A DNA stretch of 64,000 nt, taken from assembly GCF_027172205.1 (NCBI RefSeq), contig NC_070605.1, forward strand, positions 21,463,804 to 21,527,803, in the 5' to 3' direction. A model generated the notes under the pieces. That model was not told the DNA's origin and made no database searches. It saw nothing but the letters and a program-made list of their open reading frames with translations. This DNA is from Podarcis raffonei (lineage: Eukaryota > Chordata > Lepidosauria > Squamata > Lacertidae). Below are positions 1 to 12,214 of this stretch, piece after piece (the stretch's first letter is position 1; each line of letters starts with the position of its first letter). The translations under genes and the position numbers were made by a program.

Positions 1-186
1 ACATGAAGTGGTAACTCTCTAAAGGAAAAACCCCCACCGCTCCTCGAGTGTCAGTCTTACATAGGAAGCAACCTACCTTATTCCTCTTTATTGCGTTGTC
101 AGCTGAAACCTCAGAGTAACAAGGAGACTTCCCCAAACCCATCTGCAGACAATTCCTTTGCTAGAGAGATGGTCAGCTGAGGTTGT

Positions 187-247
187 TTCTTCTCCTCCTC
201 CTTCTTCTCCTCCTCCTCCTCCTTCCATCATCATCATCATCATCATT
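187..247. repeat. (CTT/CTC)n and (CAT)n microsatellite
   Basis: A pyrimidine run TTCTTCTCCTCCTCC followed by seven CAT units. Confidence 0.9.
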
Positions 248-424
248 ATACAACCATCTCAAAATAATGTTCTATAAAAACAGCAAAATAACAGCTGAAA
301 ACACAAATATAATCAGAAATATATTTTAAAAAACTAGAACCAAACAAAACAAACAATTGTGGCAAAGAGCCATATAGCCAACTGAGAAAGTCCATCGGGG
401 AAAAATGTCTTCACTTGGTTCTGG

Positions 425-495
425 AAAGTGCAGATTGTGGGCACCTGCCACATACCCTCCAACATTTCTGCAATGAAAATAGGGATGTCTTATTC
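425..495. repeat. GGGATGTCC repeat family, fragment
   Basis: CATACCCTCCAACATTTCTG and GAAAATAGGGATGTCTTA also occur near 725, 3620, 4010 and 42218-42345. The family is not recognised. Confidence 0.5.
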
Positions 496-540
<45 letters not shown>

Positions 541-542
541 TA
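496..542. repeat. (AAT)n microsatellite
   Basis: About 15 AAT units, the tail of the L2 beside it. Confidence 0.95.
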
Positions 543-735
543 TTTTACTATTTATACGGCACCCATCTTGCTGAGCTGCCCCAGCGACTCTGGGAGGCTT
601 TCAACATATATAAAAACACAATAGAACATAAAACATTTAAGAGAACTTCCCTATACAGGGCTGCCTTCAGATGTCTTCTAGAGGTTGTATAGTTACTTAT
701 CTCCTTGGCTTGGGGGTCAGATAACTCCATACCCT
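543..735 (-). mobile_element. L2 LINE 3' end with (AAT)n tail
   Basis: The minus strand encodes TSRRHLKAALYREV and ends in GATGGGTGCCGTATAAAT. The (AAT)n run at 496-542 is its tail. Confidence 0.8.
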
Positions 736-855
736 TCAATATTTCTCCGATGAAAATAGGGAAAAGCAGGACATTCCGGGATCAAATGAGAAACCGAAAT
801 GGCTTCTGTAAATCTGGGGCTGTCCCTGGAAAACAGGGACACTTGGAAGGTCTGC
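722..855 (+). repeat. GGGATGTCC repeat family
   Basis: CAATATTTCTCCGATGAAAA, GGACATTCCGGGATCAAATG and CTGTCCCTGGAAAACAGGGA. Colinear with 3610-4100, minus the BovB there. Confidence 0.65.
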
Positions 856-869
856 TATCATCTCTTGAT

Positions 870-1180
870 ATTCTACAGAACAGGGGCAACCGCACTAAAA
901 TCCGTGCTCTGAGTTATTGCAGAGCAGGCTTCTGAAATCTTTGGAACTTGCAAAAGAAACTCCCTTTCAGACTGCAGTGACCTACTGGGTATGTAGGGGG
1001 TAAGGCAGTCTCTCAAATAACCTGATCCTGAGCTGTATAGGGCCTTATCTGTTGCCAACACCTTGAACTTAGCCTGGTGGCATATTGGCAGCCAGTGCAA
1101 ATCCATCAAACAGAGTGTCATGCTGGTAGTAGTTTGCCCATGCAAGCAATAGGAGCTAATGGGTGGGTGGGAGATCTTTG
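870..1180 (-). mobile_element. LINE fragment, L2/CR1 type
   Basis: The minus strand has LHWLPICHQAKFKVLATDKA and LTPYIPSRSLQS, like the C-terminal part of L2/CR1 ORF2. Worn. Confidence 0.5.
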
Positions 1181-1289
1181 GTAATATTTCCCTTGCGTTT
1201 GAATAAGATACCCACCAGAGCATGTGGATGGAAATGCACCAGAACCTGCTTGTGGACTTCCTACAGGCACTCTGAGAATAGGACACTGA

Positions 1290-2400
1290 GCTGGGCTCCC
1301 CATTTTGTGGAAAAGCAATTTGTGAGTTGCAAATAGATCCGTGGTTCTCAAACTTGACACTTGACCTTTGAGGGAGACTTTATTCACCAAGTCCGAACAA
1401 CAACAACAACAGATGCAGAACTCATCTGCTGCAATTTTGATGGATACAGCCAGAATTGTTGATATTATACCTATTTTGAGAGATCAGTTTTGCCTGCCTC
1501 TCTGCTTCTGAGCTCAGATTTATTTCATGGTAAACTACTTTAAAATAAAGCAATGCCTGTGTTTTCCAGTTATGTACTGTTTGCTGATTTGGTTCTGTGC
1601 TCTTTCTGTATTCCTGGATTTTGTTCAGTGGGTTGGATACTGTCACCCCATTAATTTGAGCCCATATTGGATTTTTATGAGATTATGTTTGCTTTCTCCT
1701 GTTCCTGCTTTCGACCTGCCTTCAGTCCCTTTGGAGAAATAGCTAACTAACTAAATAAACTGACTAAATAAACTGTAGATGCAATCAAGTATAGGCAGCT
1801 TTGCAGAGTGTAGAGCGATCGTGTTACTGTAAGGCACATCGCTGCATGTACAATTGGTTGCAAAACGTTGGAAGAAAATGGTGACAAACACAAACGACTA
1901 AACTTACACGCTTGTAAAAGGCTGGGGAAATTGAAGGGGTAGACGAATCACTTTCTTCAACCGTTTTATTATTTATGGGACAAAAGCAAGGGGTTTTTTT
2001 GAGAGCCCAACACAGGATAAATAATATAAGGGATAAATAATAATGATCTGCATCCTGCTCTCCTTATTTGTCCACTTCCTTTTTGGAAAGGGATATTCCA
2101 GTGGGTGGACTATAGTGCATTTCTGCTGATCGGTGCAATTGAAGCTTTATAATTTTCGCTCTGCACATACAGCTCCAGCATCATCACTGGCAGACAGGCG
2201 ACATTCCTTATTCTAGGTGCTTGGAATGACCCAGTTCATGCAGTTCAGCGAATTAGTTCAAAAATCTCTGAACGACAGCTGGAAGTAGTTCCCATAATTT
2301 CTGGATGAACTGAACATAGATTGCGTTCATTTTGGGGTAGAACTTTGAATGCTGTCTACTTCACTTGAATTCATTCAAATCTAAATTACATTTAAAAAAA
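1290..2400. other. Intergenic, nothing recognised
   Basis: No gene, SINE head or inverted repeat is seen apart from short CAA and TAAA runs. Confidence 0.5.
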
Positions 2401-2409
2401 CTCTTTAGG

Positions 2410-2530
2410 AATGGGGAGCCTATGGCCCTCCAGATGTAGTTGGACTACAACGCCCATCATCCCTGACCACTGGCCATGGTGGCTGGGGCTGATGGGAGTT
2501 GTAGTCCAACAACATCTGGATGGTGACAAG
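2410..2530. mobile_element. Palindromic hAT MITE, diverged
   Basis: CCAGATGTAGTTGGACTACA and its complement TAGTCCAACAACATCTGG around a CATCCCTGACC centre. Confidence 0.7.
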
Positions 2531-3604
2531 TTTGCTATCCTTGCTTTTTTCAGACTCTTTGGGCCTTCAAGATTAAAGATTATAATAGTTGAAACAAACA
2601 AATTGAACAATTCACATCCCACCACACAGGAACTTTATAGGAAGATGAATACTTTCAATTTTTTCTAAGCATTGTTTGATGCAACTGTTACTTTAAATCT
2701 GTGCTGATGTTCAACAACAGATTGTTCAATGACTGCTCTTCTCGCTTTCCTGTTTTGGGTGTGATTTTATTTGACTGAAATTGCCAACTTTACCTAAGAA
2801 TTTTTGGCGAGTCATCTTGGAAAGTTGTCAGGTTTATGCACTAAACCAATAAGGTCAGAAACACTTCAGATGCCGACATACCTTGATATTTGAAATGAAG
2901 AATTTCATCATGACTGAAACATCAGCTGTACGTGATCCCTTTGTGCAATGTTGAGAAACTGTAGCTATTTGTTAGCCACAAACCAGGAAAAAATAGATAT
3001 GAGTTAGCCTTTTGTCCACCAAAGTCTAGAGTGGATTCCTGCCATCGTGCTCCATCGTCATCAAGAAACCACTTCATTTTATAACTATCTCAAGCCTCTC
3101 CACAGATCCTCGTGACATTTCTCATTCCTTCCTTGTAGCCCCATGTAGCTGACTGAAATGGAGGAAAGACATTAATTAGCAAAAGCGTGAAAAAGTCATG
3201 ATCCGTCCTAACAAAAGCCCTGTGTGACTAAGCGATGGGCAGCTGAGTCTCTTTCTGAACCAAGTCAATTTCACACAAGATAGTTCATAAGTCTGACCTA
3301 TCCTATTCCTGCATTAAAGTCATTTAAACAAACCAACAAATAAAAACTACAGTATAACAAAAACTAAAGTATAACGAAATCATACTTTATTATATTATAA
3401 AGTGATTTTTGGATGTGTATTTAAACTCAATGTGCACATTTTTAAAGACGGTTTATCATGAAATAATCATTTTAATGCATTTTGGCACTTTTTTGTGATG
3501 AAAAAGTACTTCTCTTCAAGCACTGCATAGTTAAAACTATGCAACTCATTCCCACAGATGTCTTCTAAAAGTCTTGTGGTTACTTCCTCCTTGACTTGGG
3601 GGTC

Positions 3605-4090
3605 ACACAACTCCATACCCACCAACATTTCTCCAAGGAAAATAGGGATGTCCTAAGGAACTGATGTCCCATGGACTGCAACAAGATCAAACCTATCCAT
3701 TCTGAAGGAAATCAGCCCTGAGTGCTCACTGGAAGGACAGATCCTGAAGCTGAGGCTCCAATACTTTGGCCACCTCATGAGAAGAGAAGACTCCCTGGAA
3801 AAGACCCTGATGTTGGGAAAGATGGAGGGCACAAGGAGAGGGGACGACAGAGGACGAGATGGTTGGACAGTGTTCTCGAAGCTACAAACATGAGTCTGAC
3901 CAAACTGCAGGACGCAGTGGAAGACAGGAGTGCCTGGCGTGCTCTGGTCCATGGGGTCACGAGGAGTCGGACACGACTAAATGACTATACAACAACAACA
4001 AAGGAAAAGTGGGACATTCCAGGATCACATCAGAAACCGGAATGGCTTCTGTAAATCTGGGACTGTCCCTGGAAAATAGGGACCCTCCAA
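3605..4090 (+). repeat. GGGATGTCC repeat split by a BovB
   Basis: The left part ends AAAATAGGGATGTCCTAAGG and the right part resumes GGAAAAGTGGGACATTCCAG. The BovB at 3659-4005 sits between them. Confidence 0.7.
3659..4005 (+). mobile_element. BovB (RTE) LINE 3' end
   Basis: Encodes the BovB reverse-transcriptase C-terminus (LQDAVEDRSAWRALVHGVTR) after RLRYFGHLMRRED-like codons, and ends CGACTAAATGACTATACAAC plus an ACA-rich tail. It sits inside another repeat that resumes at GGAAAAGTGGGACATTCC. Confidence 0.9.
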
Positions 4091-4295
4091 GGGTCCCTGG
4101 GCATCTGGTTGGCCACTGTGAGAACAGGATGCTGGACTAGATGGGCCATTGGATTGACACAGCAGGTTCTTAGTATGTTATTGTGAGGGCTGTATCTCAA
4201 AATTTGGAGCTGTGCAAAATCTGAAGGATCATTCTGCTCCTATCTGCCCATTAATCTTCCAAATGCAGTTCAGTGGCTTACATTCTCCAACAGGG

Positions 4296-4422
4296 AAGGG
4301 CTGTAGCTCAGTTGAACAGCAAATGCTTGGCATGCAGAAGGTCTCAGGTTCAAACCCCAGCATCTTCAGGTAGGCCTGGGAGAGAACCTTGGCTGAAACC
4401 CTGGAAAGCCACTTCCAGTTAC
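4296..4422 (+). mobile_element. tRNA-derived SINE
   Basis: Box A-like GTAGCTCAGTTGAACAG and box B-like GGTTCAAACCC, with a non-tRNA body. A hAT MITE is inserted right after it. Confidence 0.6.
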
Positions 4423-4429
4423 TGTAGGC

Positions 4430-4565
4430 CAGTGGCAGCCAAACTTGGCCCTCCAGCTGTTTTGGAACTACAACTCCCATCATCCCTAGCTAACAGGACA
4501 AGTGGCCAGGGATGATGGGAATTGTAGTCCCAAAACAGCTAGAGGGCCAAGTTTGGCCACCGCTG
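4430..4565. mobile_element. Palindromic hAT MITE with 8-bp target duplication
   Basis: Inverted arms CAGCCAAACTTGGCCCTCCA / GGCCAAGTTTGGCC around ACTCCCATCATCCC. It is flanked by CTGTAGGC at 4422-4429 and 4566-4573, an exact 8-bp duplication as in hAT elements. Confidence 0.88.
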
Positions 4566-5159
4566 CTGTAGGCCATGTGAGCTAGGCAAACCAATAGCCT
4601 GAGGGCACTTTTATATGTGCCCATGGATTCTTCCAGCAATCACAACAGCTAAGTCCAAACGAGGCAACTACTTTTTGAATCTGCTCCAGTTAAAATGGCC
4701 ACGAGGCCTTCTGTCTAGGATTCTTTGAAAAGTTGGTTTCACAGGGCTGCTTCCTAAGCTGCTTGCTGCGACTTTTCTCTAGCAAATTGGTGTTGGTTGG
4801 TGGCACAATCGTAGTTAAATTATGCAAATTATGAAAGCACCTTAAACCACAGGACTGAGTGAGATCATATGAGAGAAATGAAGGGTGTGTTTGAGAGAGA
4901 GACGGGTCTGCAGTTTATCTTTCTTGCAGTGTGAGCAAGAAGTTTGAATATGGTGCACACAATACTTGGGTCTGGTCCAGCTGCCTTTGGTTTTTCGCTT
5001 GATGAATCACAGCTGAACTGTTTCTACTGAAAAGCATTGTACTTGAGGTGAGGTCAGATGATTTGCAAGTTATGGCTCCATGTTCATTCTGAGCTGAACA
5101 TAGCTGTGTTGTAGCACCCTGCTTGTGGTTAACGCTTAGCTGGAATGAAATATTCAACG

Positions 5160-5925
5160 CAGCAATAGAGAAATTAAAATAATAATTTATTTGTCAGACA
5201 ATTAAATGAGAGACACAGTGGTATATGGTTACCAAAGCTCTGCCCTTCCAGCCCTGATGGCCAGCACTTATATTCCCTCAGCCCAGCCCCCTTGCTCCTC
5301 CTTTGGCTGCCTCTGTCCAATCAGCCTGGTTGAAATTCCTATTGGCTGTTTGCTAGAACCAATCATAAAAGATACACCCATTTCCTATTACCTTTTATGG
5401 GAGACAAAGAGCTACATTTCCTTCTATCTATAAATGGCAAATAAGTAGTCATATATCTTACATTTGCCTCGACCAGGCACCTTAATTACCAGATAAGCTT
5501 TGGCCCCTGTTGCCCTATTGCCCTATTCACTCCAAAACAGATGGCCAATGGTTCTAATTTTATCTTAAACAGAGATCTTGGGTTCACCTTCTCACACACC
5601 ATCAATGAAATAAGAATCTAACATAAGAATCTAACATTTCTTACTTTCTAAATCCTTTGCATAATTACATTTAAGCCAATATATTTCATACATAACATAT
5701 ATAGATTTTTAGAAGAAAGGGAACTTAGTAAAAGCTAAGCTAAATTCTCTCTAAGTTCTCTAAAGCTTCAAAGCAGTTTCAGAGAGCTGCTTTGCCTAGT
5801 CCAGCTGCTGTTTCTATTTGCCCTTTTAACCTTAGGAAAATGTGGCTCAAGTCTCTAATGGGAGGCACAATAATTCTTACTATTTACCAACTTTTAATTG
5901 TGTCTTTGCAGCTTGATTGTATTCT
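5160..5925. other. Possible LTR-like or composite repeat, unresolved
   Basis: TAATTTATTTGTCAGACAAT and two near-identical TAAGAATCTAACAT units near 5608-5640. The look is retroelement-like but ends and family cannot be set. Confidence 0.25.
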
Positions 5926-6249
5926 GTAATTTGTATGGTCAGTGTGACCTTTTGCTCCTAGCCTGTAATTTCCTTTTACAACCCTGAGGCACTCATCTCC
6001 TGCTAATGCTAATACAAATCAGAGGGGCCCTGTTTAGGAAGATAAACATCTGCCAGAGTATTCAGCCCACTGCTTTATGCCTGGCATGAGAGATACAAAC
6101 ATTTGCAAATATATTTTTTAAGCTCATTTTAAAATACAGATCTTGATCTGATGCCTCAGTGTGAATCCAGAACTGATCTGACAACAAACCCTGCAGCTGA
6201 TAGGTGAATCCATATTCTAAGGAAGTCTTCCAGCCTTCTTTACTTGAGG

Positions 6250-6500
6250 GGGAGCCAACGCAGGGCCCTCCAGATGTTGCTGGACTATATATTCCATCAG
6301 CCACTGCTAGCATGCCCATCTGGAGTGGACCACATTGGCTCAGACATGAGATATTGTGGCAGCAGCTTGGTTATATGCTGCATTAGAAGTAGCCAATGCG
6401 GTACTCTTCAGATGTTGATGAACCGCAGCTCCCATCATCCCTGGCAATTGGCCATACAGGCAGGGGTTGATGGGAAATTGAGTCCAAAGACACACGGAAG
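6250..6500. repeat. Two decayed palindromic hAT MITEs
   Basis: CCTCCAGATGTTGCTGGACT near 6267 and TTCAGATGTTGATGAACC near 6404, each followed by partial inverted arms. Too worn to mark the ends. Confidence 0.5.
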
Positions 6501-7027
6501 GTAACCACATTGTCTACCCTTGTGCTGCATGCTTTCTATCCTAGCCTCAGGGATAAGCTGGAAACACGCATCAGCAATTGCATTTGACAATGCTGTAACA
6601 TACAAACCCTACACTGCTGAGTCAGCCCTTGGTTCATCTAGCCCAGAACTGTCTCCAGCGACTGGTGTTTTGTTCCCCAGGGTCTCAGCCGAGGGAGTCC
6701 AGGAAAGGAGCCTGGGCCTTGTGCACCCTCCCTATTGAGGCCTCTGCATTTGCTCAGATGGAGTATCACCACAAGGTGGTTTTCCCCACCCACTTTGACA
6801 GACAGTGAACATTTAGGGCCATAGCTCAGCGGTGAAGCACATGGCTTACTTCCCCTAGGAAGAAAGCTTGCAGTGCTTGGGACTTTTTAGTTTAGCGAAG
6901 AGGCAAGGAAGAAGAGACCTGATCAGAAGTTTAGAAAATTATGCATGGCATGGAAAGAGTGTATGGCGAAAAGTCCCGTCCCCCCCTGTTAACACTAGAA
7001 TTCATGGGCATCCAAAGAAGCTGAATA

Positions 7028-7253
7028 CAGTGGTACCTCAGGTTACAAACGCTTCAGGTTACAGACTCCGCTAACCCAGAAATAGTGCTTCAGGTTAAGA
7101 ACTTTGCTTCAGGATGAGAACAGAAATTGTGCTCTGGCGGCGCGGAGGCAGCAGGAGGCCCCATTAGCTAAAGTGGTGCTTCAGGTTAAGAACAGTTTCA
7201 GGTTAAGAACGGACCTCTGGAACGAATTAAGTACTTAACCCGAGGTACCACTG
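7028..7253 (+). mobile_element. Tigger-like MITE, 226 bp
   Basis: Starts CAGTGGTACCTCAGGTTAC and ends TAACCCGAGGTACCACTG, flanked by TA. The inverted ends and TA duplication fit pogo/Tigger elements. There are six copies of about this length in the window. Confidence 0.85.
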
Positions 7254-7864
7254 TATTGGAAGATTCAGCAGGAAGATTCATGCAGTACATAGCTAAACTA
7301 TGGAACTTGCCTGACAGAGGGCATTGATGGCCACCAACTTGGATGGCTTCCAAGGAAGATTAGATGAATTCATGGAGGAAAAGGCTATTTATTGGTGGTT
7401 ACTAGCCATGATTCCAGATGCCTCCACAGCTGGAGGCAGCAATGCCTCTGAAATCACAGGAGAAGATGTTATTGTGTTAGGATCCAGCTTGTGGGTTTCA
7501 GATAGGATGCTGGACTTGATGGGCCGCTGGCCTGATACAGCAGGCCCTTCTTATATTCTAAAGCGGTAGACAGCATGTGACACTTACCTGACCTCCCTAA
7601 TGTACTTCAGAATGGAGGTAGGCGTGGTGTAAATATGCCGGCTGGAGCTCTGGATGGGTTCCGCTTCTGTGTTTGCACTGCACTGCCCTCAACACCAGCC
7701 CCTCTCCATCCAGGCAGCACTGACTTGGCTGAAGAGTGCTCAGGTCAGCGGTGCAGCCCTGTGATAACATGCCTCCGGGGTTTGAATATGGAATGCACCC
7801 ATTTCAGATGCGGTTGGGAAAGACTGCTGTCTGCATCGCTGGAGAGCTGTTGCCCATCACTGTC

Positions 7865-8256
7865 TCCCTGCCCTGTGCGATGCCCTCCCATCAGATGTCA
7901 AGGAAACAAACAACTACAGTGGTACCTCGGGTTAAGAACTTAATTCATTCTGGAGGTCTGTTCTTAACCTGAAACAGTTCTTAACCTGAAGCACCACGTT
8001 AGCTAATGGGACCTCCTGCTGCTGCCGCGCCTCCGGAGCACGATTTCTGTTCTCATCCTGAAGCAAAGTTCTTAACCCGAGGTACTATTTCTGGGTTAGC
8101 GGAGTCTGTAACCTGAAGCGTATGTAACCCGAGGTACCACTGTATTTGACTTTTAGGGAAGTTTTAAATGTTTGGTGTTTTATCGTATTTTTAATATTCT
8201 GTTGGGAGCCACCAAGAGAGGTTGGGGCAACCCAGTCAGATGGGTGGCATACAAAC

Positions 8257-8299
<43 letters not shown>

Positions 8300-8300
8300 A
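7865..8300 (+). mobile_element. L2 LINE 3' end, split by a Tigger-like MITE
   Basis: TGCCCTCCCATCAGATGTCA before and TTTAGGGAAGTTTTAAATGT after the MITE at 7917-8142, then GGGAGCCACCAAGAGAGGTT and an (ATT)n tail at about 8258-8297. Confidence 0.85.
7917..8142 (-). mobile_element. Tigger-like MITE, 226 bp, inside an L2
   Basis: Same family and length as 7028-7253 but inverted. It is flanked by TA and splits an L2 3' end whose halves meet at GACATC/TTTGACTTTTAG. Confidence 0.87.
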
Positions 8301-9300
8301 TTAATGTTACTGAGTTACATGATGCCCAACAGCATGGCTTGTAGGAGGCAGCTTCTTATTTTTGTAGTTTGATATTTCTTGCATAGAGATGTGCCTTTCT
8401 TCCACTGTGGAACGGGGCAGCCCTGCATATATTCACAGGGAAAGCAATGTAGGTCTGCAGGCTTTTTGTTCTTGAGGATTTGCCTCATCAATAGCAAGCA
8501 AAATGGGAAATTCTGGTTGTCAGTGAAACTCCACATGTTGACTGGCATTTCCACACCCTGTAAAGAACTATGGCGCACAAATTCTTCTATTTTGCAATGG
8601 ATTCCCTGAGGTAAGTCCTGTTTTAATGCTACTGCTACTATTATTTTCATGTCATTGCTAATGTGGGTTTGTTTCATTTTTGTTTTAAATTTACTAAGTT
8701 GCAGTGGTGATATATTGTTGGAAGCCACCTTGGCCACACTGAACCCTAAAAAGCAGCTTTTTAAAAAAAATAACAACAAACTAATACGGTAATCAGCTAC
8801 CGCTAAGCCTTTAGCACCCAGAAGGAACTTAGCTACGTGTGTCACAATTTGTCAATTTCCCATGCAGCCAAGCTGTTCTGCATTTGTTACGGCTGTTAAT
8901 ATGACTCAGCAGCCCTTAACATATTTTTTCTGAGAAGTATCCACTTGCTCAATAAAACAGCACCCAGATGGAGATTAAGGAAGCCTTTTTTTCCTGCAGA
9001 CACGTCCTTGTTAGGACGTAACATGTTACAGTGCAGAAAAATTAATCTCAGCTTTTTCTTTTAATTAGGAATGGGGAAGAAATTCAGTTCAGGTCTCATC
9101 CAAAACCAGATCTATCAAATTTGCACTTTCTGAAGCCACACATGAACCAAAACACCGCTATTGTTTGAAATTTGCACATCTAAATTTTGCTGTGCAGTTC
9201 GGTAGACAGAACCGCACATGTCCTTTTAAATATGTTTGTGGGAGGGGGGTTATTGGTTTGTTCTTGTTTTTTATTATGTATTTTGTGTTTTCTTTTTGTA
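8300..9300. other. Intergenic, worn LINE-like end only
   Basis: GATATATTGTTGGAAGCCAC near 8710 resembles an L2 3' end. A 176-codon open stretch on the minus strand (8315-8845) overlaps it and has no recognisable domain. Confidence 0.4.
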
Positions 9301-9372
9301 TTTTTTTGTAGTGAACTGCCCTGTGATTTTTGGATGAAGGGCAGTGTACAGATTTAATTAATAATAATACTA
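9300..9372 (+). repeat. L2-like LINE 3' tail
   Basis: GTGAACTGCCCTGTGATTTT and GGATGAAGGGCAGTGTACAG, then an AATAAT tail. Confidence 0.6.
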
Positions 9373-9379
9373 GCAGCTG

Positions 9380-11200
9380 TTTCCTTTCTAAAAGGGCCCA
9401 AGAAAAAAAGCCCAGCAATGTTTTGTTTTCTTGCCAATGAAAAATAACAATTTTGTTCATTTCAGCACCTTGTCATGGCTTGTCTGAAACTCAAAGGAAT
9501 GAGAAAAAAAAGCTCTGAGTGAGGTCAGTAGACATTTTCTTGAGGTTCCGCCTGGTAAATTGCTGTTTATATGTCTCCAGCTCCAGAGAATCTGACCATT
9601 CCTGTAGGGGCAACGCCAGAGATAAGAGTTCAACTGAACATAAACATTCATAAAGGCAGCTTTTAATACCTAGGTTGAAAGATCAAACCAAGAGGGACGT
9701 TTCTCTGTACACAGTGCATTTTCATGCCCAGCACGGGCCTGTGCAGTTGGGTAGCTCTCAGGTTTTTCTGGAATTTGCACGCTGAGCAAAAAAGCTGAAA
9801 CACTTGTCTCTAAAACGCCTTTAAGCTGGAAACGTATAATTTTTGTCTTCCAGTGCTCCATCAAAACAGAGCACACTGAAAAGAATTTTACAGAAGGCAC
9901 TGGGTTAGTGGTTAAATATTCTGCAGCATGGATGAGTTAAAATCACGAGGCAGGCTTTGGGTTATGGGTCCTTTGCTTTTCTCTGGAAAGAAGCCCAGTA
10001 TGAGGAAGCCCATGTGATTTTCTTTCTTTCTTTTTTCTATTGATTTTTAGAGCTCCTGACTAGAATATAAGATGTGTGGGCACCAGGAATTCAAAAGTCA
10101 GCATCCAAGAAATAAAAAATCTGCAACAAAAGAAGCTGAATTTTGTGGCCCATTGAAAGTTGCACAATCATTTCCCCTAATTCTTCAATTTTTGCTATTC
10201 TGCATGATTTATTTATTTACTATATTGATTAGTCTAATAATAATAATAATAATAATAATAAATGTTGCTGTTGAACTTCTTCTGCTTGTGAAATATTCAG
10301 CAGCTCAGCTCAAACTGGAAATCAATCAATCCTAAACTGCAGATCCTAAATAAATCCTAAACTGTAGATAGAAGAAACCAGTTTGCATGCAACTGAAGTT
10401 TATGTCAACTGTTTCCATACTTCCAGAATTTATTTTTGGAAGAATTTAGTCCCCGGCCACAAAGTCACGAAATGCAGAAATTAAATCAAAGCACATACTC
10501 AGATAAATGAGTGCACATTAATCACAGTTGTGTACTAAAGCAGTTACATTTAAGGCCGCGAGTGGCTCCTATGATAAATGTCTATTATTCCTTAACAAGT
10601 GAGACCTGAAACAAAATGTTGCACTTTTCTAGAGTTCTAGCCAGTGGTGGGATTGTGGATATTTAAAATAAAAAGTACATTCAATAATGTTCTAGTGATG
10701 ACATAAGATGAAATTTTGTAAAGCAGTCTTTGGACAAATCAGGTGGCCACTTATTCATTTATCAGCCTGCAAGATAGATTTTTACTACGTCTGCAAAAAT
10801 GAAACCAGACCATGCCCTATATTTCAGTCCATTTTGCAAGAGCAAACAATGAGTTTCATAAACTGAAGAAACGTACCCAAGTAGACCCCACATCCTCTGG
10901 TGACAATTTATCTCTCTGATTTTATCTCACAGCTTTACTGCAGTTGATGTTCTGTTGCCAAGAGTGACTCAGGCATCTCTCAGGCATGTTGAAATCCATT
11001 TCTGAGCAGCTGGCTATTAGGGGAATGACAGGGGAAAGGATCAAGAAAAAATGGATCAAGAGATTTTAGGTAGAAAGGACTGCCAGTAGCCTCAAAGGAC
11101 CTCTGTACATGTTAAAGAGATGACTTGAAGTATCATGAATCTAGCAGATGAAGAGAGATCTAATGAATGCAAGACAATGAATGCCAAGCAGACACCCAAT
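9380..11200. other. Intergenic, nothing recognised
   Basis: Only a short (TAA)n run at 10238-10262. No gene or repeat family is identified. Confidence 0.5.
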
Positions 11201-11202
11201 TC

Positions 11203-11336
11203 AAGGATGGGGAACTGATGTTCTTCCAGATTTTGCTGAACTCTTAGCTCCCATCATCCCCAGCCAGCAACAACTAATGGTCAGAGATAATGGGAGAAGA
11301 AGTCCAGCAACACCTGGAGGGCAAAAGGTTGCCCCA
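11203..11336. mobile_element. Palindromic hAT MITE, diverged
   Basis: TTCTTCCAGATTTTGCTGAA, TCCCATCATCCCCAGC and GAAGTCCAGCAACACCTGGA are worn forms of the family arms. Confidence 0.6.
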
Positions 11337-11624
11337 CATCTGACCTGATTCTTGCACAGTGACCTATAAGTGGGTTAATTTTGTCGTTTTCAGAAACAAA
11401 GGGAGCATTGCTTAGCTGCAGAGTGCACCAAACTTTGCATGCAGAAGGTCCCAGATCAGGGATAGCCGTCATAATGACCTCCAACATGGCCGATGGCTAG
11501 GGATTATAGGATCTTGTAGACCTGAAACATCTGGAGGACGCTGCTTTGGCTCCCCCAGCTAAAATGGTGCTGTTGTTAGTGATGATCTGAGGCTGCTACG
11601 CTCTTTCCATTTTGTTGGGCTAGA

Positions 11625-12210
11625 TGGATTATTGGCTTGGACTACTGCAATGTGCCTATGTGGGGCTACCTCTGAAGGTGACCTGGGAACTATAAGTAAT
11701 CCAGAATGCGGCAGCTAGACTGGTGACTGGGAGCATCCAGCGACACCATATAACACTGGTCCTGAAATACCTATATTGGCTCCCAGTATGTTTCTGAGCG
11801 CAATTCAAAGTCTTGGTGCTGACCTTTAAAGCCCTAAATGGCCTCAGCCCTGTACACCTGAAGGAGCATCTCCACCACCATTGTTCTGTCCAGACATTGA
11901 GGTCCAGCTCCGAGGGCCTTCTGACTGTTCCCTCACTGCATGAAGAGAAGTTACAGGGAACCAGGCAGAGGGCCTTTTCAGTAGTGGCACCCGCCCTGTG
12001 GAACGCCCTCCCATCAGATGTCAAGGAAATAAATAAGTATCTGACTTTTAGAAGGCAGCCCTGTTTAGGGAAGTTTTTAATGTTTCATGTCTTATCGTGT
12101 TTTTAATATTCAGTTAGGAGCTGCCCAGAGTGGCTGGGGTAACCAGCCAGATGCATGAGGTATAAATATTAAATGATTATGATTGTGATTATGATTGTGA
12201 TTGTGATTGT
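11625..12210 (+). mobile_element. L2 LINE 3' end
   Basis: Encodes VLTFKALNGLSPVHLKEHLH, GTRQRAFSVVAPALWNALPS and LTFRRQ, the L2 ORF2 C-terminus, then AGAGTGGCTGGGGTAACCAG and a (TGATTA)n-like tail. Confidence 0.9.
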
Positions 12211-12214
12211 TATC

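Noticed and set aside
415-624. Asn-rich small ORF
   Set aside because: Translation of the (AAT)n microsatellite.
8315-8845. 176-codon minus-strand open stretch
   Set aside because: It has no recognised motif and includes a reversed LINE-like 3' end. No promoter or partner exon is seen.
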